From Pteria penguin (Eukaryota; Mollusca; Bivalvia; Pterioida; Pteriidae), in the NCBI GenBank assembly GCA_035048485.1, contig CM068584.1:62540420-62604419 (forward strand): a DNA stretch of 64,000 nt. Reading direction: 5' to 3'. Both the position numbers and the translations under genes were made by a program. Every line of letters begins with the position of its first letter. Within the stretch, counting starts at the first letter, position 1. Below the pieces are notes generated by a model that ran no database searches, had not been told where the DNA came from, and saw only the letters and a program-made list of their open reading frames with translations. Shown one piece after another: positions 37,501 to 48,946 of the stretch.

Positions 37501-38530
37501 ATATGACAATAGCAATTCTTAACTAGAAGAAAATGCAGATGCAGTTATAAAGTATCGAAACATTTCCAATATAAATACCGCCCGAATGTTCAACATGAAA
37601 TCAAAAATGTATAAATTTTATAGTTGTTTAATATATATTTACATATACTTTTCTAATTTAAAACAATTTTTATGTAAAAATATGCACATGTACATAATAA
37701 GAGAATTATTTCTATTCGTGTTACAGATCAAAATATGCTTCCTTGTTCTGAATATAGAGCTATTGTATCAAGTCCTGTAGTAAAACAATTAAAATATGAT
37801 TTAGAGAGTAGTAGAAGTACATGTACACCAGGGGACAAGTCCATACATTTAAATTAGAAAAAGTGGGGCGGTGTGGAGGGGGCACAAAAACAATAACACT
37901 GTTGTGTATTTACATATCAAGGGAAGAATACAAAAAACCAGATGCCGGAAGAAGGTGAGCGTCTCCCGTTTGCTCGCGATAAACCAATGCAAGTTATACG
38001 GAATAACTGAAATTCGCGTGAAAGTCCAATGGCACAAAGGATAATACGGAATGTGGCGTTCATAAACAGTAATTTGTCAAAAACAGTCGCCACACCAAAA
38101 ACGTCTTCAAGAATCATTCTGCAAAGCGAGGCCTCATATTTTTCTTATGAGGTCAACATAGAGACCGTAGGAAATTTCTCAGTGGCGATTTCAGGCGCAT
38201 TCTCTTACATAACCCTGAAAAAAATAAGCTTGTATCGGTCAGTGTTTAGCCCTAGCGACAAAAACCGTTAATATTTCGAATATGTCTTAGCGCATCTTTA
38301 TTAAGCTGAGAATAAAAAACGCCATAGACAGGAGGGAGAAAGGAATGTTGCTACACAGGAAAGTGATCATCGTTATGTTGGAAATCGTCTGACATGCTAA
38401 GATCCTTTCTTCCTGTGTCACCAGCAAGGACTGAATGAAAAACGGCTTCGACATGTTAATCGTTTGATCCCTCTCCACGGAAGAAACAAGTATCTTTATA
38501 CTTTAAAATGTGTGTCTTTTGATTATTCTT
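34534..38530. repeat. Array unit 5 (mosaic)
   Basis: The first 0.6 kb and the part from about 36.2 to 37.5 kb match units 1-4 closely. About 35.13-36.18 kb is a distinct, more diverged version shared with unit 7, for example the AAAC-rich stretch near 35170 and TGTAATACAAAATTAAATGC near 35270. It holds SINE 35739-36008, exon 36070-36170, SINE-like copy 36597-36780 and palindrome-rich element 37157-37368. From about 37.5 kb extra single bases become frequent. Confidence 0.85.
36070..36170 (-). pseudogene. Ankyrin exon of unit 5, two single-base insertions
   Basis: Homologous to the 99-bp array exon but 101 bp long. There is an extra A in the CGGCAATTGACATT stretch and an extra A in GATAAAGTATC. 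Both change the frame, so the 33-residue repeat cannot be read through. Splice sites (CTTGCAG, GTCAGT) are intact. It could be a true broken exon that is skipped, or base-level assembly error, because the following sequence has many similar insertions. Several substitutions also mark it as a different subtype from units 1-4. Confidence 0.6.
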
Positions 38531-41500
38531 ACTGTTGCGGGGAATGGGAAAGATGGTTCCGTAAACCGATTTAACCAAACCAATTGATTGACTAATATCA
38601 TATCAAAATATTCTAAATAATTTTGTGATGTCTTTGGTGGGGGAAGGGGGGTTGATGTGTTTTATTGGATTTTTTGTTTGTTTGGTTTGTTGGTTGGTTT
38701 TTTGAGGGGGGTGGGGGGGTTGTATTATTTTTTTTGGGGGGGGGGTTGTTATTTGGGGTTTTTTTTTCATAACATTATATTAAAAAATATATATCTTGTA
38801 ACTTTTTTTTTACTTCCTTCAGGTATGTCTTCTCTACAAAAAGTACAAAAAGTCTACAGATGGATGGTTCAACATTTTTTTTTTTTTTTCGGGGGAGGGC
38901 CGGTGGTCTTTAAAATTCTTAATTGTTTGCAAATAGTATAATGTTACGTGTCGGTAGTGTGACCTATATGCTTTTTTTCTGTTTGATCGTCATTATTCCA
39001 TTGGTGATACGGATCATTCAGTTGGAATTCCCTCTACAGCGTTTTGTAATCTTTTTATTAAGCATTGTATTCTGACTAACGAAGATTATATCACCTATCG
39101 CATTGAGAGAAAACTTTTCAAAACCAAAAAAAAAAAAACAAAAAAAAAAAAAAAAAAAAAAAAAAAACAAAAAGACAAAAACAAAATAATTATAATAGAC
39201 AGAATGGCACTGCATTTCATTTAAATCCAAGTTGTGCAGAGGGAACACGGACTTACAAAAATAAATGCCAAATCCTTGTTTAAGAAAATTATTTCGAAAT
39301 GGACAAAAAGGACGTCAAGTCTTAGTGTATTTCCACTTAAGAGCTGAGAATATTTCATTGAATGAAAGGAACTGTATTACAATCTTTATACAATGAACAC
39401 ACAAGCCAGATATGGAGAGGGATAGGAAAGGAATAGGTTTCCAATATTGGTACGGCTGGACAAAGTTAGATACAGAGTGGTTATAGGGATGGAAAGCTAA
39501 GTGTTATTCAATATTTGTCATTACTACAAAAAGGATGGAAATTGCAAACATTATTCAATACTACACCAATACGAGGTAAATGATATTTGAAGCTCTAACT
39601 TTTATACCAAAAATGTTTACCATAGGGGAGGACGATACATGGTCAGTTGTCATGACCAAAAATTAGAAACGGTAAGAAAAATATTTTTTTTCCTGTTTTA
39701 TAATCAATAGTACCACTGGTAATATGACACTTTTCTATGAGTGATTGAGTATTGCTTTACGTCACTCCACCATTATTTCGCGTATATGCTTACGGCATCT
39801 GCCTGTGATGCGATTGTATAGAAATATTTACCTTTGTAACTGAACCAACCAGGAGCACTGAGTGACTTTGCTACGTTGCCACGGCAATCCTGAACCACGG
39901 GACTTAGGTTTTTTTACTCTTCATACGAAAGAAAGACATCACTGGTATACCCACGGCGGATAATCGAACACGGGACCTTTCGTTCGGAGCACATTATCCA
40001 CTGGGCATCGCCGTCTTCGCATTTCCAGGAATAAATGAGAACTACATTTTTATCATGTAGGACATTCTTTATTCCACTTACCTTGCCCTTGGTATTGGAC
40101 ATTCGGCTCTCCATCGACAAAGTATCTTTAAACATCATTGTGACCGTTTCATGCTGCCATATGGAGTGAAGTGTTTATTATCCTGCAAGGAGGGACAGGT
40201 ATGAATTCAGAATGAATGTCACCTTTTATTTTGATTTTTACCAAATCTACCCGTGTCTTAATATATTGAATCCTAATTTGGAGTTTAATACTGGATTCAA
40301 CAAACGACAGAAATTATTTAGCGAAAAAACAGTAGGCTAGAATTGAAAATGTGCAGTTGCAGAATTGGACAAATACATTGGTAATAAAATTACTGGAGAA
40401 AATTTATAATAATAACGCTTCAGGGGCATTTCACTTTCAAACTTACAGTTTTAGAAAAATATTTTTTTCCTTGTTAAATATTCCTTAACGAAAGGGGACA
40501 TGAAAGACTTTTAACGTTAATCGTAACCAACATTTTCATTCTTTTCCCCAGATTTTTCATGTCAGGAAATCCAGGTTTATCGTTTTTTGTTCCTATTCAA
40601 TCTGCGTTTCATCCTTGACTAAATTTCGGCTAGATGTTATCCAAATAGGCGGAACACTGTCCATGATTCGGAAACCGATGGGTCTAGGGTTCGAGTCCTA
40701 CTTGTGAGCACATAGTAGGAATGGCACGTAAAATATTCCTCTTTACATCTGGTCAGTTGCATAGGTTATAATATGATGTACGAAAATAATCGTGAAATGA
40801 CGTATAACAATAATCAATCAAAGCGATAGAAAAAGAATTGCACGTAAATATAATTGTCACCATTGTCCGAGAGAAATGTATTGATAAATTTTCCTGTTTA
40901 ACGGAAAAGACTGATCTATGCAGAACTCTGACTGTGATAGATGGACTGGTTTCTGTGAAAAATGTTGTTACAAAAATGGATTGTAAAATGTGTAAAATTC
41001 TGTTTTTTGATATATCATCGCCAAAGGGGGAAAAGGGGGATGCACATAAAAATGATAATAGTCAAATAGGACACAGAAAAATGTATTTGTACAAAAATAC
41101 CAATTTCTGAGTTTTGAAATTTTTTTACATTTTCAGGTAATTTCAGTCAGTTCTCTAATTAGCGGATATTCTCAAGCCCAAACATTTATTTTAGAGTCTG
41201 AGAGTTTGAATCTCATATACAGTTAGTTGCAGTCCTAACCTTACATAAAGTGCACTTCAAAGGTTTACTTGGCGACAAAAGAGTACACTTGGAACCAAGT
41301 TGTGTAGTAAGCATGCTTCCAAATTTAGTAGAAAACTTGATGGCAGTTTTACTCCAAGTTTGCCCATCTTAGTGTTTTAGTTTACTTTATATATACATGT
41401 ATATACCGCTTCGATTCATTTGATATATACCGTACGGATTACAACGCCATTTAATTAATGGAGTTGTTTCTGTTTAATTAAACGTTGGACATGGAAAGAC

Positions 41501-42573
41501 ATATCGTAGTTAAGGTCGTCTCGGATATCAATGTATATATGGGAAAGGAACATTTCCCCCAAACCATAAGGACAATAGCAATTCTTAAACTAGAAGGAAA
41601 ATTGCAGATGCAGTTTTAAGTATCGAAATTTCCAATAAATTACAGCCCGAATTTATAACATGAAATCAAAAAATGTATAAATTTTAAGTGTTTATATATA
41701 TTTACTATATTTTTCTATTAAAACAATTTTTATGTAAAATATGCACATGTACATAAATAAGAGAATTATTTCTATCGTGTTACAGAATTCAATGGCTTCC
41801 TTGTCTGAATATAGAGCTATTCGTATCAAGTCCTGTGTAAAACAAAAAATGATGGATTTAGAAGAGTAGATAGAATTACATGTACACCCAGGGACAAGGC
41901 CATACATTTAAATTAGAAAAAAGTTGAGGGGGCACAAAACAATAATACTGTTGTTGTATTTACATATCAAGGAAAGAATACAAAAAAAAACCAGATGCCC
42001 GGGAAGAGTGAGCGTCTCTCCGTTTGCTCGATAAACCATTTCGAAGTTATACAGGAAAACTGAAATTCGGTGAAAGTCCAATGCACAAAGGAAATTACGG
42101 AATGTGGCGTCAAAAACAGAAATTTGTCAAACAGTCGCACGCTAAAACTTCAGAGATCATTCTGCAAAGCGAGGCCTCATATTTTTCTTATGAGATCACC
42201 ATAGAGACCGTAGAAATACCTCAGTGGCGATTTCAGGCGTTCTCTTACATGACCCTGAAAAATTAGATTATCGGTCAGCGTTTAGCCCTTGCGACAAAAC
42301 CGTTATATTTCGAATATGCCTTAGCGCACTTAATAAGCTGAGATAAAAAAAAAAACCGCTATAGGGACAGGGAGAGAAAGGAATGTAGCTACACAGGAAA
42401 GTGAACATCGTTATGTGGAAATTGTTCTTGTCATGCAAGATCCTTTTCTTCCTGTTCACAGCAAGGACTGAATTAAAACGGCTTCACATGTTAATTACTT
42501 AATTCTCTGGCCACGGAAGAACAATATCTATACTTTAAAATGTGTGTTTTTTATTATTATTCTTCTGTTGCGG
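38531..42573. repeat. Array unit 6 (error-rich)
   Basis: Same order of parts: SINE 39739-40020, exon 40082-40182, SINE-like copy 40640-40825, palindrome-rich element about 41230-41430. It has numerous one-base insertions relative to units 1-4 and a long A run (39125-39172). About 60 bp around 39104, present in other units, is missing. The excess length (4043 bp) comes largely from scattered extra bases. Confidence 0.85.
40082..40182 (-). pseudogene. Ankyrin exon of unit 6, frame disrupted as assembled
   Basis: Homologue of the 99-bp exon but 101 bp long, with several small insertions and deletions, so the frame is not open across the repeat. The donor is GTAAGT, as in the older exons, rather than the GTCAGT of units 1-5. 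Given the density of single-base insertions throughout unit 6, sequence error is as likely as genuine decay. Confidence 0.55.
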
Positions 42574-44015
42574 GGGAATGGGAAGATGGCTCCGTAAACC
42601 GATTGACCAAACCAATTGATTGACTTATATTATATCAAATATTCTAATAATTTTGTGATGTCTTTGGTGGGGAAGGGGTTGGTGTGTGTTATTGGATTTT
42701 TTGTTTGTTTGGTTTTTTTTGGGGGGAGGAGGGGGGTGGGGGTTGTATTATTTTTCTTTTTGGGGGGGGGGGTTGTTATTTGGGGTTTTTTTCATAAACA
42801 TTATATTTAAAAAATATAAAAAATATATTTGTAAACTTTTTTTTTCTTCCTTCAGTATGGGGGTTCCCCCAATCTCTACAAAATGTACAAGGAGGTCTAC
42901 ACGATGGGATGGTTCAACAATTTTTTTTTTTCGGGGAGGGGGATGGTCTTTAAACTTCTTAATTGTTTGCCAAAAGTATGATGTTACTTGTGGGTAGTCT
43001 GACCTATATGCTTTTTTTCGGTTTGATCGTCAATATTCCATTGGTGATACGGATCATTCAGTTGGAATTCCACTCTACAGCGTTATGTAATCTTTTTATG
43101 AAGAATTGTCTTCTGACTAAACGGAGATTATATCACCTATCACATTGTTATCATATGGCTTGTCATCGGAGTTTATGGTTATAAAGTTGTATATCTTTCA
43201 ATACATTTCTGATGAGAACCTTTGCAAACCAAAAAAAAAAAATAAAAAAACAAAAACAAAAAGACAAAAAACAGAATAATTATAATAGACAGAAATGATT
43301 ATTGCATTTTATTTAAGTCCAAGTTGTGCAGAGACATGTAATACAAAATTAAATGCAAATCCTAGATTAAGAAAATTATTTTGTAATGACAAAAATGGAC
43401 GTCAAGACTTAGTGTATTTTCCACTTAAAGAGCTTGAGAATATTTCATAGAATGAAAGAACTGTATTGACAAACTGTTACGCAATTGGGACCACACAAGC
43501 AGATATGAAGAGGGATACAAAGGAATACGTTACCCAATGTTTGTACGGGATTGGACAAAGTTAGAAAAGTAACAATGTGGTATAGGAATCGAAAAGCTAA
43601 GTGTTATTCAATATTTGTCATTACTACCAAAAGGATGGAATTGCAAAAATTATTCAATACTTTACCAGCACGAGAAAAATGATATTTTGAACCTCTTAAA
43701 TCATTATACAAAAATGTTTAACATAGGGGAGACGATACATGTCAGTAGTCTGACCGAAAGACTGGAACGGTAAGAAAAAATATAATTTCCTGTTTATTAA
43801 TCAATAGTACCACTGGTAATATGGACACATTTCTAGGAGTGATTGAGTATTGCTTTACGTCACTTCAACATTATTTCGGCGTATACGGCTACGGCATCTG
43901 CCTGATTGATGCCACTGTATAGAATTATTTACCTTTGTTTCAGGACCAACCAGGAGCACTGAGTGACTTTGTAACGTTGCCACGCCTACCCTGACACGGA
44001 ACTTTCGGTTTTTTA
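42574..44015. repeat. Array unit 7, truncated by gap
   Basis: Starts with the unit marker and continues to the middle of the minus-strand SINE (43836-44015), where the assembly gap begins. The ankyrin exon expected about 60 bp further on would fall inside the gap. It shares the 43.2-43.8 kb subtype with unit 5. Confidence 0.85.
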
Positions 44016-44515
44016 NNNNNNNNNNNNNNNNNNNNNNNNNNNNNNNNNNNNNNNNNNNNNNNNNNNNNNNNNNNNNNNNNNNNNNNNNNNNNNNNNNNNN
44101 NNNNNNNNNNNNNNNNNNNNNNNNNNNNNNNNNNNNNNNNNNNNNNNNNNNNNNNNNNNNNNNNNNNNNNNNNNNNNNNNNNNNNNNNNNNNNNNNNNNN
44201 NNNNNNNNNNNNNNNNNNNNNNNNNNNNNNNNNNNNNNNNNNNNNNNNNNNNNNNNNNNNNNNNNNNNNNNNNNNNNNNNNNNNNNNNNNNNNNNNNNNN
44301 NNNNNNNNNNNNNNNNNNNNNNNNNNNNNNNNNNNNNNNNNNNNNNNNNNNNNNNNNNNNNNNNNNNNNNNNNNNNNNNNNNNNNNNNNNNNNNNNNNNN
44401 NNNNNNNNNNNNNNNNNNNNNNNNNNNNNNNNNNNNNNNNNNNNNNNNNNNNNNNNNNNNNNNNNNNNNNNNNNNNNNNNNNNNNNNNNNNNNNNNNNNN
44501 NNNNNNNNNNNNNNN
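44016..44515. other. Assembly gap of exactly 500 N
   Basis: 500 unknown bases. The exact round number suggests a placeholder gap, so its true length, and the number of further array units, is unknown. Confidence 0.98.
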
Positions 44516-47245
44516 AGTAAGCATCGCTATATATATAAATAAATAAATAAATAAATATACATACCTTACAGTAGCAAGTTCAGTAGAATTGAACATACCA
44601 TTCTCAGATCTACTGACCTGCTTTCTAACAGACTCAGCAACGGAGACTTTATTACCCGCCAACAGATCATTCAACATTACAACTCCAAGCTTTCTGATCA
44701 ACAGAATAAATTCAATCGTGATGGAATAACAAATGTTCCATCTACATATGGCTCGCCCAGCATCCTGCAGAATCCTTCCAAACGTAGACATAACAAATAT
44801 TTTAGGCGACATCGGAAGCACATCACAGCCGTCAAAAGTGCCCCCCCCCCCCCCCGTTGCTTAAGAGGATAAGCGGGAAGTTCTTAACCTTTCCGATTTT
44901 CCTCTGTCAGACAGCGACAAGAAGCTTCTTTCCAAGGGACTCACCTTCTGTCCTACCCCGAGAGTTGTTAATGAAAGAGCTGTCAGGGAGTATATCCGCG
45001 CCTTCGACGTCTACCGAATGCGAGGAAGATGATCAATGTGATAGTCATGAGCCGAATCCCTTCGCTAAAAAGAGTACATGGGAACCTGGAACCAGTAAAT
45101 GTGGAGCCCTAGATTAGCTCCAACCCGGGTCGAGTTAAAGACAAATTGGACAAGAAGAAGAGGAAAAGTTTACAAAGCCTCAAAGACAACGAGTCAATCG
45201 TCATCAAAAAAGATCTACTGTAGTTGTTATGAACAGGTCCGATTACATAAAAGAAGCTAACAAACAGCTCTCTTGCCCTTCTTACTACACTAAACTCGAT
45301 ACTGACCCCACGTCCGCAATTGCTAAGACTAACGCAGCAGATTTAGTAAAGATGTGTGATGCAGGTGAGATTGATGAGGACACTTTAATTACCTTTGCCC
45401 TACAAACTGTAGGCCAGGTCAATTTTATTTGCTTCCCAAAATCCACAAAAAAGGCATCCCTGGCCGTCCCATCGTCAGTACTATTGGTCATCCCACTGAG
45501 AAAATATCACAATTCCTAGACTAACATCTGCGTCCACAAGTTGTGCGGTTACCATCATATCTCAAAGACACAACGGATTACACTAATAAAACACCTAGTA
45601 GTAGTTTACTACCCGGCATCCTCCTTGTAACCATGGATGTCACCTCTTTGTATACCAATATCCCTCCCGACGAAGGGATAGAAGCTTGCAGAAAAGTGTG
45701 GGATTCGAGGCAAAACAAAAAGCCCTCCACCGAGTCTCTGGTAAATCTCCTTGAACACACACTCAAACTTAACAATTTCATGTTCAACGGAGAACATTAC
45801 CTCCAAATCAATGGTACATCCATGGGAACCAAGATGGCGCCCTCATACGCTAACATCTTCATGGGTGACTTAGAAAAAAGCCAGTCAAACCTATGAGTTG
45901 GCTTCGTTTTATTGATGACATTGAAATGAAATGGATAGCTGGTAGAGAGAATCTGGATGACTTTTTGCCAACAAGTTTTATCCTTCCATAAAGTTCATGG
46001 TTGATATTTCTGGATACCAGATCAACCCTCCTGAACGGAAATATAATCCTTGATCTTTACAGTAAGACCACTGATTCTCACCTCTACCTTAGGCCCGATA
46101 ATTGTCATCCTCCCCATGTCTTCGAAGGCATCCCGAAAAGTCTAGCCATTAGAGTACTGCGAATATGCTTGACCGATGACATGTATCGCACCGGGAGCTT
46201 GGAACTAAAACAGAGACTTTGCCACAGATGCTATAATAGGAACTCCGTTGAAAGAGCTCTTTCCGATGCCAAGTCCATTGGTAGAACTAATTTGCTCGAA
46301 TACAAGATCAATGACGCTGCACCGAGTATACCATTGGTCACCACCTTCCATCCATCTCTACTAAGACTATCCCCCATTCTACATAAGCACTTACCTACTC
46401 TCCTCAAATCCAAGCGGCGTATGACTAAGGTCATTCCGTCCCCCCCCCCTTCCAGGCTTGACAATCCGTTACCTGTTGGTTCATTCACAACCTGCAACAA
46501 CAAACGCTGCAAAACCACAAAGCTCTCTTGCAAATCCAAAAATGTGGTGTACCTAATCACATGCAGAGTGTGTAAGAAACAATATGTCGTGGAAACAGAG
46601 GATGCGCTCAACATGCGAGTAAATAACCACAGGTCGTCCATCACCACTAAAAATGCATTTACCTGTGGGTAAGCATTTTAACAAGGTTGATCACTGTTGG
46701 GAGGATATGATGGTTGTGGCCATAGACCATAACATTATGTGGACGACAGAAAACAAGAGTTGACGAAGAAAACTTTTGGCAATTCGCGCTTAAGTCCGTA
46801 GAACCTAATGGTCTCAACAAACTGATGGATGTCTACCAAATGAACAAAAAATATTAAACACTTGTCCTGTTGACTTTGTACTTACACCCCCACACCCTCC
46901 TTTTTTCTATTATTTATTTATTTACCTTCGCTGTGTTTTCTCATTCATTTTATCCTTTCTCATTACACTTTCAATTCTCAGCACTCTTATTACACTTATT
47001 ATTAGTCATATTACAACATGAATGGGTCAAGGCAAACCGCACACTAGGTGTCGCCCTATTCCCCTATGACCACGATATCAGATAAAGGCCTGGTTATTTT
47101 ACAAGCAAGCAAAATGTAGCTGACGCCCGATATCACCGCTAAATTAGACTAGTGCTTTCTATATAGTTTTTTTTTCTCATATTTCTATTCATGTAGTTTT
47201 TTATATTGTGTTGTCCAGAGGCAGGGGCAGATCGCCTCGAAAATT
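44516..47245 (+). mobile_element. Penelope-like element, lineage B, plus-strand copy
   Basis: It starts at the gap edge, so its 5' end is missing. It includes the N-terminal region (about 44560-45230), RT blocks (about 45400-45960), a linker, a GIY-YIG endonuclease remnant (about 46530-46640) and a 3' untranslated region. It ends near a GCCTCGAAAATTGGAC motif (about 47230) beside a TA microsatellite. The frame is interrupted by several indels. It differs in sequence from the lineage A copies in the left part of the window. Confidence 0.75.
44860..46856 (+). pseudogene. PLE RT plus GIY-YIG polyprotein, frameshifted
   Basis: Conserved RT blocks appear in order: a [14 protein letters not shown] block near 45425, [11 protein letters not shown] (45633-45665), [20 protein letters not shown] (near 45810-45870) and RFIDDIE (45904-45930) at the catalytic site. 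The C-terminal part (46001-46672) contains the conserved HPSL-LSPIL-KHLP segment, a CNNKRC cysteine motif and the endonuclease signature VVYLITC-VC-KQYVVETEDAL. The last glycine of the usual YVGET is valine. Frameshifts near 45480-45540, 45890 and 45970 show a dead copy. The enzyme pair would nick chromosomal DNA and prime reverse transcription there. Confidence 0.8.
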
Positions 47246-47246
47246 G

Positions 47247-47249
<3 letters not shown>

Positions 47250-47316
<67 letters not shown>
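47250..47316. repeat. (TA)n microsatellite
   Basis: Uninterrupted TA repeats of about 66 bp, lying exactly between the 3' ends of two oppositely oriented PLE copies. Confidence 0.9.
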
Positions 47317-47319
<3 letters not shown>

Positions 47320-47470
47320 CACAAAAAAAGGAAATTGTAACAACATTCACTATTCATAAGTATCGGATCAACCTCAATGAAGGCTAATGCAAATCGCTCG
47401 AGAAAAAGGGGTCAATATAAAAGCACAGGTAAGCGATAACGATACTAAAACAATTAAAAAATTGCCAAAT

Positions 47471-47497
47471 TTTCGAAGCAATCTGCTTCTTCTTCAG
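47471..47497 (-). ncRNA. Hammerhead-like core in PLE 3' region
   Basis: On the minus strand CTGAAGA is followed by A, then GAAGC-AGATT-GCTTC (a possible stem II) and GAAA. This resembles the CUGANGA-stem-GAAA core of hammerhead ribozymes known from PLEs. One extra A precedes the stem and no clear stem III or cleavage triplet was traced, so this may be only a relic. Confidence 0.3.
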
Positions 47498-47999
47498 GAC
47501 ACACACACACACTCACACAAATATAAAGACACGAAAAGAAAGATAGAAAATATATACAAAGCACTAGTCTAATAAAAACTGGTTTCTTCAATTGGCTACA
47601 TATTGAGCGTTTCTCTATGCGCTATCTAATAGGAAATGAGCCAAACACAAGCCGACAGCTTGCTTACAGGTCAAGTGGCGCCCCCTAAAATGTATTTGCA
47701 TTGACCTACTGAAGGTAATTAGACTAGGTGATAAGAAGTTATAGATAGAAGGACAAAGAAAATAAATAACAGAAATAAATGGGAGTGAAAAACAAATAAG
47801 TGATAAAATAAGTAAGTACAAAAAAAAAAAAAAAAAAAAAAAACTGTCAAGACAAGTGGTAATATTGGATGGCGAGTTACATGACAAGTATAAAGGCACG
47901 GATTCCAATCGTCTGTCCATACCAAACCCTACCCAAAAATGGGCATCTCCACAAAAGATACGGTGTTTGGGACAAACAGACGCAGACTGCTCTATTTCA

Positions 48000-48760
48000 T
48001 AATATAGGATGCTGGTGTCAATACTTCTTGTTCATCAAAAGGACATCTGACACTTTGTTTAGACCGCTTGGTTCTAGAGTGTGAAGCCTATGTTGCCAAA
48101 AGCCCTCTTTCGCCACTCGGTCATCTACTGTCCACATCGCACTATGGTCAATGGCCACAACAATCATGTCCTCCCAAGAATGGTTGTCCATGTTAAAATG
48201 CTTGGCTACTGGCAGATGCATTTTCTTGGTTTTGATGGACGACCTATGGTTGTTCACTCGCATGTTTCAAAGCATCTTCTGTTTCCCCAACATACTGTTT
48301 TTTACAACACCTTGCATGTGATAAGGTAAACCACATTTTTGGATTTACAGGAGAGTTTATCCAAAATCTTGTACTCCTTACCGGTTACAGAACTTTTGAA
48401 GGTGGATGTAGTGTCTGAGTGGGGGCACAGCTTGCAGCGTTTGTCATTGCATGTTGTGAACGAACCAATTGGTCGTGGATTGTCAAACCTTGACCTGACT
48501 ACATGATCTTTAATACTTTTAGGCTTTCTGTAGGCAACCATAGGAGGTGATGGGATGGCCTTCGCCATACGTTTGGAATTGTGGAGGGTAGGCAGGTGCT
48601 TGCGTAGGATTGTAGATAGGCCTTGCAAAGCTGGGTGGAAGGTGATGACTAAAGGTATTCTGGGGGCAGTGTCCTTAGTTTTGTATTTCAGCAAATCTGC
48701 TCTACTGGTTGACATGGCATTGGAGATAGCTTTGTCAACGGAGTTCTTATATATTGGTTT
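48000..48760 (-). pseudogene. PLE C-terminal/GIY-YIG remnant
   Basis: The minus-strand translation starts near VDKAISNAMSTSRADLLKYK and continues through a CNDKRCKLC cysteine motif and GKEYKI-LSCKSKNVVYLITC. In another frame follows KKQYVGETEDALK, then RVNNHRSSI, then KHFN and the conserved HSWEDMIVVAIDH block. YVGET is intact here, unlike the plus-strand copy. At least two single-base frameshifts (near 48290 and 48250) break the product. Confidence 0.75.
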
Positions 48761-48851
48761 TTTTTTTTTTTTTTGGTTTTTTGTTTCTTTGGGGGTTTTT
48801 TTTTGGGGGGGGGTTGTTTGTTTGTTTGGTTTGGGTTTTATTATTATTATT

Positions 48852-48918
<67 letters not shown>

Positions 48919-48946
48919 CTATATATATATATATATATATATATTG
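48754..48946. repeat. T/G-rich run and (TA)n microsatellite
   Basis: T and G homopolymers and TTTG units (48754-48840), a short ATT run, then about 90 bp of TA repeats with a few interruptions. Open frames of YI repeats here are artefacts. Confidence 0.85.

Larger units (their letters stand above)
19020..44015. repeat. Tandem array of ~3.88-kb ankyrin-exon units
   Basis: The marker CTGTTGCGG at the unit start occurs at about 19020, 22901, 26782, 30657, 34534, 38531 and 42574. Spacings are 3881, 3881, 3875, 3877, 3997 and 4043 bp. Six complete head-to-tail units and a seventh cut by the assembly gap are present. Each complete unit has the same order of parts: a PLE-3'-like start with T and G runs, a minus-strand SINE, one minus-strand ankyrin exon, a plus-strand SINE-like copy and a palindrome-rich element. 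Units 1-4 are almost identical by eye, which implies recent duplication or ongoing homogenisation. Introns between exons are therefore about 3.78 kb each. Confidence 0.95.
47320..48760 (-). mobile_element. Penelope-like element, lineage B, minus-strand 3' fragment
   Basis: 5'-truncated copy in opposite orientation to 44516-47245. Its coding remnant spans about 47990-48760 and its 3' untranslated region runs down to about 47320, where it meets the TA repeat. Both copies share a TTAGACTAGTGCTTT stretch in their 3' regions. At the 5' truncation point it abuts a T/G-rich run and a second TA microsatellite. Confidence 0.7.

Noticed and set aside
19020..44015. CRISPR-like or satellite array
   Set aside because: The unit is kilobases long with exon and SINE content; there are no short direct repeats with unique spacers.
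47139..47357. Frames with YI repeats (also 48555-48998)
   Set aside because: They are translations of TA microsatellites.
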